Both the position numbers and the translations under genes were made by a program. Positions 8,452 through 16,971 of a DNA stretch of 64,000 nucleotides are shown here, piece after piece. A model generated the notes under the pieces. The model was not told where the DNA came from. It saw nothing but the letters and a program-made list of their open reading frames with translations, and ran no database searches. Numbering within the stretch: position 1 is the first letter of the stretch; each line of letters opens with the position of its first letter. Source of the stretch: Spirochaetaceae bacterium (GTDB taxonomy: Bacteria; Spirochaetota; Leptospiria; Leptospirales; Leptonemataceae); contig PBUB01000018.1 of NCBI GenBank assembly GCA_002729885.1, forward strand, positions 62,001 through 126,000, read 5' to 3'.

Positions 8452-10602
8452 CTAGGTGGTAATCAGGGAATCCTTCTTTCGCAGCAATGCTTCCATACGT
8501 CGACCGCTGGGATGATCCGGTTTCTGACGACTGGCTCGAAGAAAAAGATCCCTGGCACGCTTTAGATTGCCCTGAAGATAATGGACGTTGGACAGATGGA
8601 TTGTATTGGGAAAAAAGTCTGGATATCGCAGAAACAATCGTTCGCCCAGGTCGGCGCTTTCCTTTAATCTGCCCAGCATTTTGGCGGAGAAACTTGCAAT
8701 CTTCATGGATTCGGATAGAGCAGGATTAAGCTCTATGGCTTCCATAGCCAGACCATAGGCCTTTTCAAAGCGGCCGTCACTGTATTCGCTTTGTGCCTGG
8801 TATTGCAGATCTCTGGATCTGGAGCGCGCATCTGAATTCTTATGCTTGATGCATTTTAGATGGAGGAGCGATAGATCATCCGTTAGTTCTCCTCTGGCAT
8901 GAAGAGCCTGCATCAACTCATCGAGATCGCCATCCACTTCTTCGACTATGCGAAGAAAGAGATGCTCATCTTCATTCATATAGGAGGAACCATGGGAATC
9001 AGGAATAAGTATATCGTCTCTACCGTCGGAGCCCATTATGAGGCAATCCCCTGCATCCATGGAATGAATGGTTATTACAATTTCGCTGTCTGCATCCTGG
9101 AAGCCCAGTTTGCGGTAATGGTAGGGATCCGGCAGGAACCGGGCGCGGCCATTTCTATACAGAACCGGCAAAGGATGCTCCGCTACCACATAGTAGAGAG
9201 TGCCCGAATCTTCATCGATGAGGGCCATGTTCACTGAAATGAGCATCGAACTGTCAAATGAATGAAAGACATCGTTAAGTTCCAGGAATGCATGCTTGAG
9301 CCATCGCTCCGGGCTATATTTCTGGAGCATGGGATTCTTTCGCGTACGCTTTATGATGGACGTAAAAACGGATCCGCAGACCAGGGCGCCTCCAGCTCCC
9401 TGCATGGATTTTCCCATGGCATCCGCATTGAATAGAGCGATGTGTTTTCGGCCATTTAAATCCAGGCTATAGGCTGTGGCCAGATCGCCTCCCAGCTCAT
9501 CGTCCCAGTGTCGAAAGGAAAATGTCTTCTTCTGGTTTGCGACGCATTGAATCTTATGGTTTTCGGAAACAAAATCCGGTCGGCTGAGAGGCCGAATCAG
9601 CAATGATGTCAGAAAATAATCTCCATCCTGCTGCTTTTTGAGCTCCTGGATTCGCTTTAGAGCCTGCCTTCGCTGAGCTTCGCTGGAAACACTGCGGGCC
9701 ATAAGCTCAAGAATCTCCTGATGAAATAGTTCAAAAGGTACTCCCAGAGGGCTTGAAGAGTAAAATGCGATAATGGCGGGCGCATCGTCTTCCAGAAACA
9801 CCGGGCTGCCCACCCAGGCAGTAATATTTGCATCGCTAAAATCCTGGGCGCTCATGGCCAGAGTGGCCTTTTGCTCGATGACCCTGGCTGCTGCCTGCGC
9901 CGTTTTATCGGCCCGGTCATCGCCCGGGTTGCTGCGATGAATAACCTGTAGGCCGGTTTCGTATTGCTGTAAAATGGCACCGGCTTCCATCTCAAACACC
10001 CGACAGCCGGTTTCCAGATAATCCTGAAACAGCGCTTCCAGGGAATCGTAATCGGTGACATTCAGGCGATGGATTTCCTTGAGACTGGTGGAGAAATGAT
10101 CGATTTCTTCTGTGGCCTGCAGAATTAATTCCTCGGCCTGTTTTCGCTCCATTTCTTCGGCAATTCTGGGAGAAATCAGAGCGAGAATTCCGGAGATGGT
10201 ACTGCTATCTTCAATCGGATGTTCGAAGAAGGTAAAGATTGCACCGGCGGTTTGCCCGTAAGGATCGATTAAAGGGGCGCATACGGCGGCCTGGATATCC
10301 GGTAAAGAAAGACCAGACTGCTCCAGCTCGCTGGCACCAAGGGTACAGTATTGTCCGTCCAGGATAGGGTTCAGGGGCCCGCTGGATAAATCGAGCTGCC
10401 GGGGCAAGGAATCTTGAGGATGGCCGGACAGTACCTGCAGTTCCTGGCCGCCCGGAGGAATCTCGCCGATGAGGGCGGCCGCTGCCTTCAGTTCTGTTCG
10501 CAGGGCCGAGGCTACGTAGGCTGAGAAGTCCTCTCCGGGCGGGGGATTCAGTAGTCGACCCAGACTTTCCAGCAGCGCACTATGATCCTGCAGTTTCACC
10601 AT
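8452..10602 (-). CDS. GAF-SpoIIE (PP2C-like) phosphatase with C-terminal TPRs
   Basis: A soluble 716-aa signalling protein. Residues 1-150 resemble a GAF sensor, a second GAF-like stretch spans about 165-310, and a helical linker (ELMARSVSSEAQRRQALKRI) leads into a SpoIIE-type Ser/Thr phosphatase in about 335-545. Phosphatase signatures are LGGDLATAYSLD, NADAMGKSMQGAGGALVCG and MGSDGRDDI. About four TPR-like helix pairs follow (residues 590-705), an unusual C-terminal addition that suggests docking to a partner. It lies seven bases after the V4R-like gene and heads the second half of the operon. In known systems SpoIIE phosphatases dephosphorylate STAS anti-anti-sigma proteins; the target here is unknown, and a STAS protein lies elsewhere at 33796. 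Confidence 0.82.
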   Translation of the reverse strand: MVKLQDHSALLESLGRLLNPPPGEDFSAYVASALRTELKAAAALIGEIPPGGQELQVLSGHPQDSLPRQLDLSSGPLNPILDGQYCTLGASELEQSGLSLPDIQAAVCAPLIDPYGQTAGAIFTFFEHPIEDSSTISGILALISPRIAEEMERKQAEELILQATEEIDHFSTSLKEIHRLNVTDYDSLEALFQDYLETGCRVFEMEAGAILQQYETGLQVIHRSNPGDDRADKTAQAAARVIEQKATLAMSAQDFSDANITAWVGSPVFLEDDAPAIIAFYSSSPLGVPFELFHQEILELMARSVSSEAQRRQALKRIQELKKQQDGDYFLTSLLIRPLSRPDFVSENHKIQCVANQKKTFSFRHWDDELGGDLATAYSLDLNGRKHIALFNADAMGKSMQGAGGALVCGSVFTSIIKRTRKNPMLQKYSPERWLKHAFLELNDVFHSFDSSMLISVNMALIDEDSGTLYYVVAEHPLPVLYRNGRARFLPDPYHYRKLGFQDADSEIVITIHSMDAGDCLIMGSDGRDDILIPDSHGSSYMNEDEHLFLRIVEEVDGDLDELMQALHARGELTDDLSLLHLKCIKHKNSDARSRSRDLQYQAQSEYSDGRFEKAYGLAMEAIELNPALSESMKIASFSAKMLGRLKESADLGERLFLRYPDFFPNTIHLSNVHYLQGNLKRARDLFLRASRQKPDHPSGRRMEALLRKKDSLITT

Positions 10603-10609
10603 CGCACCA

Positions 10610-11869
10610 TTACTGCATGGTATCCATTCGCTTTACGTTCGCCCGGGCCAGCGAGTCTCCTTTGCTGCGACACTCCACCTGATCTGACTGAAAGCTTCTT
10701 TCGCTTTGAAAAAGCTCATGATAGTAATCTTCGGTGAGTTCCGGTTTGGAGCAAATATCACCATGGTACAGAAGGTTCATTACGCCGGCCGATCCTCCGG
10801 AGAATAGATAACTGCGAGAGCGATCGGATCTGGGATAGGTGCGTAGATAATGGTTGGATTCATAGTCTCCTTCCACGATCATGCTCAAGCTTTCGTTCGG
10901 GGTGAGCTCCGTGATGGACCAGTATCCCCATCCGAAGGCATTGGCCACAGCAACAATGCCGCTGGCCCAGTCTTCCCTGGTCTTGCATTGAGGCTCAATC
11001 ATTCCGTACCATTCGTCGGAAAGCATTATTCCACCGAAGGTATTGAATGCACATACATGGCCGGCCTCTACAAATAGATCCCGCGCCAGATCCGGCTCGC
11101 CGGTGGCTTCCGTAATCTGTCTGCTGGTTTCGTAGCTAATGTAGTTATAGTAGTTGGCAAAATGCCGTGTTAGTACTACTCCAAAAGCTGGAATTAGCCC
11201 ATCGCCGCCGCCTTCCAGAGGAATACCTCGGACAGCGTTTGTTATTCCCGCTTCATCGACATTGGTTGATATTCGCCCGGGACGGCTTGAACCCTGAATG
11301 GTAACTCCGGTGCCAGGAGAGATGGGCAATACAGGGCATTCCGGGTTTACTTCTACCTGGAATTCATTTTCATTATGACCCAGGCTCAGACATTTGGTCT
11401 GGGTTACTATGAAATGGCCGGGGGCTTTGTAAAATGCAGCGGCCATGGCTGCCTGAATAAAGCCACAGGAGAAGTAATCTACAGGTTTCTCTCTCTGTCC
11501 CCACTTCTCCTTCCATCCGTAGCTGTAATGGGTCACAGGAGTGGTAATGGTTCCTCCCTGTTCGGTCACGGAATCAAAAGCCAGCAATCCAAATCCAAGC
11601 TGGCTGTAGATCCCTTCAGCCGCCTTTAAGCGATCCGTGCTGCTGCGAAGCTCCCGATTTCCTCTGAATAGATGATGCAGGAGTGAATAAACCGCAACCA
11701 CTCCACCTTCCCGGAGTATTCGCTCAACATCTACATATTCCGCAGCATCTTCGATGGTTCTCTGCAGAAACAGATTGTAATGATTGCAGTGAAAGATAAG
11801 AGGCTCGCCGCCGCTGACGGCCAGTCCTTCCTCTTCAAGTGTTCTCACCATGGCCTTGAACTTCTTCAT
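10610..11869 (-). CDS. Protein with two V4R-like (4-vinyl reductase) lobes
   Basis: I do not recognise this 419-aa protein as a named gene, but both halves read like the V4R small-molecule-binding fold. In the first half a Gly-rich helix region (AAEGIYSQLGFGLLAF) is followed by FSCGFIQAAMAAAFYKAPG and TKCLSLGHNENEFQVE, matching the V4R ending where a Glu/Gln-Cys-Gly-Cys/Glu pattern closes the fold. The second half repeats the order: AVANAFGWGYWSITELT, then LFSGGSAGVMNLLYHG and VECRSKGDSLARANVKR. V4R domains bind hydrocarbons or tetrapyrrole-like ligands and often control partner proteins. Its start overlaps the upstream stop by four bases (ATGA), and its stop is seven bases from the SpoIIE gene, so it is probably the sensor for that phosphatase. 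Family assignment is by eye. Confidence 0.5.
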   Translation of the reverse strand: MKKFKAMVRTLEEEGLAVSGGEPLIFHCNHYNLFLQRTIEDAAEYVDVERILREGGVVAVYSLLHHLFRGNRELRSSTDRLKAAEGIYSQLGFGLLAFDSVTEQGGTITTPVTHYSYGWKEKWGQREKPVDYFSCGFIQAAMAAAFYKAPGHFIVTQTKCLSLGHNENEFQVEVNPECPVLPISPGTGVTIQGSSRPGRISTNVDEAGITNAVRGIPLEGGGDGLIPAFGVVLTRHFANYYNYISYETSRQITEATGEPDLARDLFVEAGHVCAFNTFGGIMLSDEWYGMIEPQCKTREDWASGIVAVANAFGWGYWSITELTPNESLSMIVEGDYESNHYLRTYPRSDRSRSYLFSGGSAGVMNLLYHGDICSKPELTEDYYHELFQSERSFQSDQVECRSKGDSLARANVKRMDTMQ

Positions 11870-12096
11870 TTCTGGGCTTCCTCCGCATTTCTATCTTCTA
11901 TCTGTAAATCCCGTCCCAGTACCTGACGGGCTGCCTGAAGAATCTTGCTCTCCAGTTCCGGATTGTCCGGAGTGCTGGGAGTGATTCTGGATAGATTTAC
12001 TCCTGCCTTGAGCCCGATCCTGGCTACCAGGAGCCTGGCCTGCACACCGCTGGATTCTGCAACGATAGCATCCACTATTGTTTTTAGTCTGCTCAT
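11866..12096 (-). CDS. Small unknown protein, 76 aa
   Basis: No family is recognised. The protein is a short globular-looking chain with an alpha-helical N-terminus (MSRLKTIVDAIVAES) and a basic middle containing ARLLVARIGLKAG, then a helical, acidic end. It overlaps both neighbours by four bases (ATGA at each junction), which indicates translational coupling and strongly supports a real gene despite its size. Its position between the 119-aa protein and the V4R-like protein suggests stoichiometric co-production, as for subunits of a small complex. Base composition and codon use resemble its neighbours. Confidence 0.7.
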   Translation of the reverse strand: MSRLKTIVDAIVAESSGVQARLLVARIGLKAGVNLSRITPSTPDNPELESKILQAARQVLGRDLQIEDRNAEEAQK

Positions 12097-12452
12097 AGAG
12101 CTTCCCCCTTCCTCTCCTCCAGATACATAAGTCCCAGATCGTACTGGTCCTGGAAACCTGGAATGTAAGATTCCAGGTCCTGCAAAGCTCGATCTCTAAA
12201 GAGCATGGAGAATTGCAGCGTAATATGATTGTGTTCCGGGATCCCGGTGATAGTAACCCAACGTCCTAGCTGTCCGCGAAAGAAGCCTTTGCCGGATTTA
12301 TGAAGATAGAATCCTTCCAGAATGGAGTCTAAAGTCACCATTTCTGGCGGCCGCTCAAACAAAAGTTTGACCTTAACGCCTCGTTCGGCGCATGCATGCA
12401 GAAGCGTTAGGTCCAGTAGATCGGGTAAAACCCTGCCTGCAGCTGGACTCAT
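12093..12452 (-). CDS. Unknown cytosolic protein, 119 aa
   Basis: No family is recognised. The chain mixes helix and strand, has no signal peptide or membrane segment, and contains a Leu-rich N-terminus (LPDLLDLTLLHACAERG) and a Gly-rich turn (LHKSGKGFFRGQLGRW). Coupling is clear: its ATG overlaps the stop of a 42-aa gene upstream and its stop overlaps the next ATG, each by four bases. It is the second gene of the operon that continues through the V4R-like protein to the SpoIIE phosphatase, so a role in the same signalling assembly is the simplest reading, but nothing in the sequence gives a biochemical activity. Confidence 0.72.
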   Translation of the reverse strand: MSPAAGRVLPDLLDLTLLHACAERGVKVKLLFERPPEMVTLDSILEGFYLHKSGKGFFRGQLGRWVTITGIPEHNHITLQFSMLFRDRALQDLESYIPGFQDQYDLGLMYLEERKGEAL

Positions 12453-12577
12453 TTGTTTTTCTGGTTCAAAATGTCGGTGATGATCTCAAAACTATCGTCA
12501 ATATCCTTTTTGAGTCGATACTTTAGATCCTCGAAGACTTCGATTAGCTGGTCTGTGATTTCTTCTTCCTGTTCCAT
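12449..12577 (-). CDS. Small acidic helical protein, 42 aa, first gene of the V4R-SpoIIE operon
   Basis: A 42-codon frame starts at ATG 12577 and ends in TGA that overlaps the ATG of the 119-aa gene by four bases. The peptide is highly charged and predicted by eye to be one continuous helix (starts MEQEEEITDQLIEVFEDLKY, ends ILNQKNK). Three consecutive four-base overlaps downstream make this first frame credible, although it is shorter than usual annotation limits and its ribosome site is weak. It could be a helical adaptor, a leader peptide controlling the operon, or an artefact. The 285 bases upstream up to the next gene hold the likely promoter; I could not pick a convincing one. Confidence 0.55.
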   Translation of the reverse strand: MEQEEEITDQLIEVFEDLKYRLKKDIDDSFEIITDILNQKNK

Positions 12578-12862
12578 ATCTGACGCTCTGATTTTTATTT
12601 ATCGCACTTAGAGTAGGACCAGAAGTGTAGTCCCGGTCAGAGTCTGGTCAAGAAAAAATGAAAATTCTTCCTGGAGGATGACAAATTTAAACAGCAGGTG
12701 GACAGCTAACGCTTGAAAGAGGATGGTCGGGCCAAAGCATTAAGCCATCCAGGTTAGTGCGTTGCATCCTGGAATAAAAGAGAATCGTGGGCACAACGTT
12801 ACGGAAAGCATTAGCTAATTGAACGTGTGATACAGAGGCGAAAAGACCCGGGGACTCTGCCG

Positions 12863-14215
12863 CTATTTCTGAAGACCCATTCGAATATAGTTTCTGGTAT
12901 GAATTCCTACAGAGCGAAATAGCGGCAAAAGCTTCTGAATCAGTGCTTCCGCTCGCTCCGATTCTTTCAGTTGAGAATACATATCATCTTCCGGTGTTAC
13001 ACCTTCGTAGATTCTGTCCGGATCCTGGGCCACTGACTCCGGTAAGGATTCCTCCAGCAATTCATCCAGTTCGGATGCAGCCGCTGCACTTTCGCCAGCA
13101 ACAATGTCGCGAATATATTGGGAATTCCTGTAATCGTACTTTGCATCGTCGGAAGTAGTGGAAAGTGCCCGGAAAGATGGTGTGTTTCGATCATTCTTGC
13201 GGTAATGGTCCAGCATCAGATTCCTTTGAAAGTTTTCCAGTGCCAGATGTCGATTTGTGAGAAGTTGTATTGCATCCTGCTGAGGGCCGCCCACGCCCAC
13301 TGTGTTTAACAGGTTGATCCAGATCATACCGGCAGAGGACCGAGAAGGCATCACCGTTGCATGGTAGGGCTGTGTTAGATCCTGGACATAGTGCAGTCCC
13401 CATCCCAGGAATCGATAACCCCAGTAATCATGTCCCGTGCGAAATGCGAACTGAGCCAGTCTCAGATATTGCAGGGCTCGGTATTGAGCAAAGGTTCGTT
13501 TCAGGAAACCTGCCAGGGCATATACTACGGCAGATTCATGATAGAACCCCATATGAAAGGGGGCCTGACTGGAATACTCCAGAGCCGGGTTTCCAAAGGG
13601 CTGCACTCCGAATCCATAAAGAGAGGCTGCCGAACTTTCATTGTCCTCGAAGAGGGCTATATCGTGCCCGTAATCTGGTTCATCGCTGGCAGAAACCAGC
13701 ACATCCCTGGCTGATACCCGGGAGCCAGGCGGGGTGAGACAGAAAGGGACTCCCTGAAGATAATCCACTTCCTTGAGGAATGTAATCTTTCTATAGGCAA
13801 TGTTCTGACAATCGGCAGGCACTGCTCCCGGGACATATTGAATGTAGGAGAGCAATTTGGTCTCTGGATTGATTCGTATGGATCGTAAAAAGGAAAGCCT
13901 TGAATCTCTGGCAGAAGGATCGAAAAGCAGGGATTCTGGCAGAGGAGGGTAGGCTGGAATTTGCTGGAATTCTGCTTCCATTTCTTTGAGTGCAAGCCTG
14001 AGCTCTGGACCTTCTGCACGGAGGAAATCCTCCAGGGATTCAACCTGCACTTCCTTGTTGAGAAAATCCAGGGATTGGGTGGCTGCTCTGGTAAGCAGGG
14101 TATGCTCCCACCAGGCCGCAGCCGGGGATGGAAGAATCAGACCCGTAGCCGCCATAATCAGAATTAACGGCAGCAGGGATCTGTTATTTCTGGCTCTGCT
14201 TGCAGGATTGCTCAT
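12863..14215 (-). CDS. Exported P1 nuclease/zinc-dependent phospholipase C-fold protein
   Basis: A 450-aa protein with a Sec signal peptide (RSLLPLILIMAATGLILP then PSPAAA) and, right after the cleavage region, WWEHTLLTRAA. A Trp-rich mature N-terminus with a nearby His is what phospholipase C and S1/P1 nucleases use to bind their zinc cluster. Further ligands are plausible in HDYWGYRFLGWGLHYVQDL followed by TQPYHATV, the family helix with His-x3-Asp spacing. Substrate could be phospholipid or nucleic acid; the fold does not separate these. It appears to be monocistronic, 62 bases from the DinB gene. Similar proteins are frequent in Leptospirales. Confidence 0.65.
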   Translation of the reverse strand: MSNPASRARNNRSLLPLILIMAATGLILPSPAAAWWEHTLLTRAATQSLDFLNKEVQVESLEDFLRAEGPELRLALKEMEAEFQQIPAYPPLPESLLFDPSARDSRLSFLRSIRINPETKLLSYIQYVPGAVPADCQNIAYRKITFLKEVDYLQGVPFCLTPPGSRVSARDVLVSASDEPDYGHDIALFEDNESSAASLYGFGVQPFGNPALEYSSQAPFHMGFYHESAVVYALAGFLKRTFAQYRALQYLRLAQFAFRTGHDYWGYRFLGWGLHYVQDLTQPYHATVMPSRSSAGMIWINLLNTVGVGGPQQDAIQLLTNRHLALENFQRNLMLDHYRKNDRNTPSFRALSTTSDDAKYDYRNSQYIRDIVAGESAAAASELDELLEESLPESVAQDPDRIYEGVTPEDDMYSQLKESERAEALIQKLLPLFRSVGIHTRNYIRMGLQK

Positions 14216-14277
14216 TTCTTTTCCCCGAGTTAGGTTTACCTGGATGTTCTAGGTTCAAGACGGTGGAACCGACACGC

Positions 14278-14757
14278 TTATACCGGAGGAAATCCGGCCG
14301 CTCTTCTCCAGGCGCTTATCTGGCCCAGGTGAATTCCTTGATGAGCCAGCATAATGTAGCCCAGCGCCATCCCAGAAACGGGCATGCCTTCCTGCCATCG
14401 CTCCAGCTGCACCGGTTTCTTTAAGGCTTCCTCACCCATTTCCCGTAGCAGGGCTGCGGCGGCCAGGTTTCCTTCCTGAAATGTCCGGCTCAGTTCTTCT
14501 CTTCCGGGATATAGGGATGCATCCTGACTCGGGCTGGATTGCATTCCGAATGGATGGTCTTTTGGGTCCGGGAAGGATTCTCCTTTCATCAGGTTCTGCA
14601 TAATGGGTAGATAGGCATTTAGATGGCTCAGAATCCAGGCAGCATGGTTCATACCTGGTTCCGGCTGCAGAATCATTTGCTCATCATTTAAATCCGCCAC
14701 CAGCTTCACCCCATAATCGATCAGTCGGGAATGTCCGGTTAGAATTACATCAATCAC
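14278..14757 (-). CDS. DinB-superfamily protein
   Basis: A 159-aa four-helix protein of the DinB/YfiT type. The three-histidine metal site is suggested by NHAAWILSHLNAY near residues 38-50 and AHQGIHLGQISAWRR near 138-152. Members include thiol S-transferases that use bacillithiol or mycothiol, and many of unknown activity. A GTG start at 14757 gives the expected length and N-terminus; there is no clear ribosome site. The upstream neighbour on the same strand, the YwaF-like membrane protein, ends 60 bases away, so co-transcription is possible. Confidence 0.75.
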   Translation of the reverse strand: MIDVILTGHSRLIDYGVKLVADLNDEQMILQPEPGMNHAAWILSHLNAYLPIMQNLMKGESFPDPKDHPFGMQSSPSQDASLYPGREELSRTFQEGNLAAAALLREMGEEALKKPVQLERWQEGMPVSGMALGYIMLAHQGIHLGQISAWRRAAGFPPV

Positions 14758-14817
14758 CTGGCGATGAGAAAACCAATCGGCTTCCCTGTCAAGGGCAGAT
14801 CCTCCCGGGCTGCCAGC

Positions 14818-15567
14818 TCATTTTCTGTTCTTTAATTTTTGCATCGCATCTGAGATTCCATAGGGCAAATACAGGATGGCGAAAAAGACCAGAGCCAGAA
14901 GGAGCATAAAAATCAGATAGTACGGCCAGGCAGGTAGAACATCCAGAAGACTGGCAGATCCCGGCTTGTAGCACAGAAAGAAATAGTTACCAATTTTATA
15001 AGGAGGCACATACTGCATCAAATAGTTCAGGCCTCCCACGATGGGCCCTGTGAGTATCAAAAAGCCCAGCGCTTTCAGGATTGAAGACGGGTAAGGGCGA
15101 TATTTTTCCGAGGCGATCAAAAACACCACTGCAGCCAGAATCAATCCGTGACTGAGAAATAGCTGAATAAATCTAAAATGCGGAAATCCATGGGTCAAAT
15201 ACGGAGTAAGGAGTGCCTGCAGAGAACCCGCAATTCCGGCAAAGTACATTATTTCGAACAGTAAATAGCTCTTTGTCCAGAGCATGACCGCGCAAAGCAG
15301 TATACTGAGGCCGCATAGATGAAGAGGTAGATTTTCCGTTGGATTGAACTCGGTGAATCCTTTACTGCCCCAGACCGTAATCGAGATTTCGCTTATTACC
15401 AGAAGCCAGGCCATGGAATGGGCCCCGATGGTTTTTGACCTGGGCGATGCGTTTCGAAAGAAGAAGTAGATCCAGATTAAAAGTGCACCCAAAACTAGCA
15501 GAGTAAGCCAGTGGGCTGCACCGAACATCGTAAATGGATTGTGGACCTCATAGCTAAAGTACTGCAT
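14818..15567 (-). CDS. YwaF/TIGR02206-type integral membrane protein
   Basis: About seven transmembrane helices fill this 249-aa protein. The N-terminal MFGAAHWLTLLVLG, the central NLPLHLCGLSILLCAVMLW and the C-terminal NYFFLCYKPGSASLLDVL with AWPYYLI follow the TIGR02206 (Bacillus YwaF-like) pattern, a family without known function. I place the start at ATG 15567 because GAGGTG lies just upstream; an in-frame TTG at 15621 would add 18 residues with no ribosome site and would nearly touch the RRM gene's terminator. It probably has its own promoter between 15568 and 15636. Confidence 0.75.
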   Translation of the reverse strand: MQYFSYEVHNPFTMFGAAHWLTLLVLGALLIWIYFFFRNASPRSKTIGAHSMAWLLVISEISITVWGSKGFTEFNPTENLPLHLCGLSILLCAVMLWTKSYLLFEIMYFAGIAGSLQALLTPYLTHGFPHFRFIQLFLSHGLILAAVVFLIASEKYRPYPSSILKALGFLILTGPIVGGLNYLMQYVPPYKIGNYFFLCYKPGSASLLDVLPAWPYYLIFMLLLALVFFAILYLPYGISDAMQKLKNRK

Positions 15568-15636
15568 AAGCACCTCGAACGGAGTTCCGGACACTGCTAC
15601 ATCCCGGATGGAATTTAGCAAGAGGAATGTATGGGC

Positions 15637-15664
15637 AAAAAAAAAGCCGAATGAATCATTCGGC
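15637..15664 (-). terminator. Intrinsic terminator of the RRM gene
   Basis: A perfect 9-bp inverted repeat (15646-15654 with 15656-15664) is followed, on the minus strand, by nine T residues (15637-15645). It lies 27 bases after the RRM stop codon. On the plus strand the same stem is followed by five T, so it may also act in the other direction. Confidence 0.9.
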
Positions 15665-15690
15665 CCTTTTTCGTATCGAGTTAATCTGGC

Positions 15691-15960
15691 TTACCAGTCT
15701 CTTCCACGGTTGCCCGAGTTGCGGGGCTGGGCCTCATTTACTCGAATATTTCTACCATCTACTTCCTGGCCGTCAAATGTAGAAATGGCTTTTACACCTT
15801 CGGCCTTCTCGGACATCTCAACGAATCCGAATCCTTTGGATCGTCCAGTGTCTCGATCGATGATGATCTTGGCGCTTACTACGTCGCCACAGGTTGCAAA
15901 GAGACTGCGAAGAGACTCTTCCGTTGTTCCGTAATTGAGGTTACCTACATATAGGTTCAT
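15691..15960 (-). CDS. RRM-type RNA-binding protein
   Basis: An 89-aa single RNA-recognition-motif protein, like the small glycine-tailed RRM proteins of cyanobacteria and spirochaetes. RNP2 (LYVGNL) lies at residues 3-8 and RNP1 (KGFGFVEM) at about 42-49, both with the aromatic residues that stack on RNA bases. The tail is short and Gly/Arg-rich (RNSGNRGRDW). It has an AGGAG ribosome site, a long upstream leader and a strong terminator, so it is a stand-alone transcript. Relatives are often cold-induced RNA chaperones; cold regulation is not shown here. Confidence 0.92.
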   Translation of the reverse strand: MNLYVGNLNYGTTEESLRSLFATCGDVVSAKIIIDRDTGRSKGFGFVEMSEKAEGVKAISTFDGQEVDGRNIRVNEAQPRNSGNRGRDW

Positions 15961-16302
15961 ATTGCTCTCCTGGCATGCTAAAAATCAGATCCAAGCATTC
16001 CTGCTCGAACCGGTGGAGAATCCACGGATCTATGACGGTTAAGCCAGATCTCGGAGGATTCTGCCTTAAATGAATCCAGATTGTAAGGAATAAAAAACGC
16101 TAGGTCAGGACTGGGAAGTCATGGACGGGAAGAGAAATATTCGACACAAAACAAATTCATTTAACCGTCGCCACCATTCCATAGGGGATCTGCAGGTCAA
16201 CACCTATCGGTGCGGGGTCTGCTACAGCGATAGCGCCCCGGATCGCAAAGATAGGGCCGCAAACTATGGCAGACCTGTCTTTTCCGGGGTGTAACGGCGG
16301 AT
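15961..16302. other. Leader region of the RRM gene and ogt downstream region
   Basis: No gene is supported in these 342 bases. The part next to the RRM start (15961-~16100) is A+T-rich and is the likely promoter and long 5' untranslated leader of that gene, read on the minus strand. The part near 16140-16302 is the region beyond the ogt stop. A 70-codon minus frame (16157-16369) crosses the ogt end but shows no family and no ribosome site. Confidence 0.4.
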
Positions 16303-16809
16303 TCAGGCTGTCTTTCGTCGGGGCACGGCTTCCATCTGTAGGAGCCATTCCTTCCAGTGGGCTCCCCATCGAAAGCCTCCCATGCCTCCGTTGGCCGGCA
16401 GGGCTCGATGGCAGGGAACAAGCACGGCCAGCCTGTTGGCTCCGCAGGCCTGACCCACAGCACGAGCGGCGCCAGGATTGCCTGTGGAAGCGGCAATTTC
16501 TCCGTAAGTTCTGGTCTGGCCTTCCGGGATACTCTGCAGGGCATGCCAGACTTTCCGCTGGAACTCGGTTCCGCGAAGATCCAGAGGAGGCACAGGCATT
16601 GCCGGGCGACCGTCGGAATTCAGAACAGGCTGGAAATTTTTCTCCGGAGCCAGGGAAGAATGGGGAAAATCCTGACGTAGATCCTCCAGAAGCCGGGTTT
16701 CATCGTTTCCCAGATACAGAGCAGCAATTCCTCTTTCGCTGGTGGCCACCAGAGCACATCCATTATTGAGGGATTCAAGATGCCATGTTATCGATTCCAT
16801 TGATTTCAT
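16303..16809 (-). CDS. ogt: Methylated-DNA--protein-cysteine methyltransferase
   Basis: A 168-aa DNA repair protein that moves methyl groups from O6-alkylguanine to its own Cys. The active site VPCHRAL is intact, preceded by the helix-turn-helix stretch TYGEIAASTGNPGAARAVG with the Arg finger. The usual GGYRWG after the active site is GGFRWG. N-terminal domain MESITWHLESLN has the short Ogt/AGT form without an Ada domain. The ATG at 16809 gives the family length; an extension to 16947 would add 46 residues of no similarity. It is divergent from the small lipoprotein at 16972. Confidence 0.93.
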   Translation of the reverse strand: MKSMESITWHLESLNNGCALVATSERGIAALYLGNDETRLLEDLRQDFPHSSLAPEKNFQPVLNSDGRPAMPVPPLDLRGTEFQRKVWHALQSIPEGQTRTYGEIAASTGNPGAARAVGQACGANRLAVLVPCHRALPANGGMGGFRWGAHWKEWLLQMEAVPRRKTA

Positions 16810-16971
16810 TGTCCTATAATAAGAGAAACCTGCGACATATTTCCAGAGAAATTGGTTTTTTTTGCGTGGAATCGAAGATTTCCCACCTGGAAGCAGGCTG
16901 GACCCACCTACAGCATTTCCAGGTTCATAAAAAGCCTTGCGGTGCATTTTGCAGATGCCATAGTCCGCCCC

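Noticed and set aside
16157..16369. 70-codon minus frame over the ogt 3' end with a stretch resembling the start of chorismate mutase AroH (IRGAIAV)
   Set aside because: The match is only seven residues at the end of the frame, which lacks a ribosome site and overlaps ogt; too short for the enzyme.
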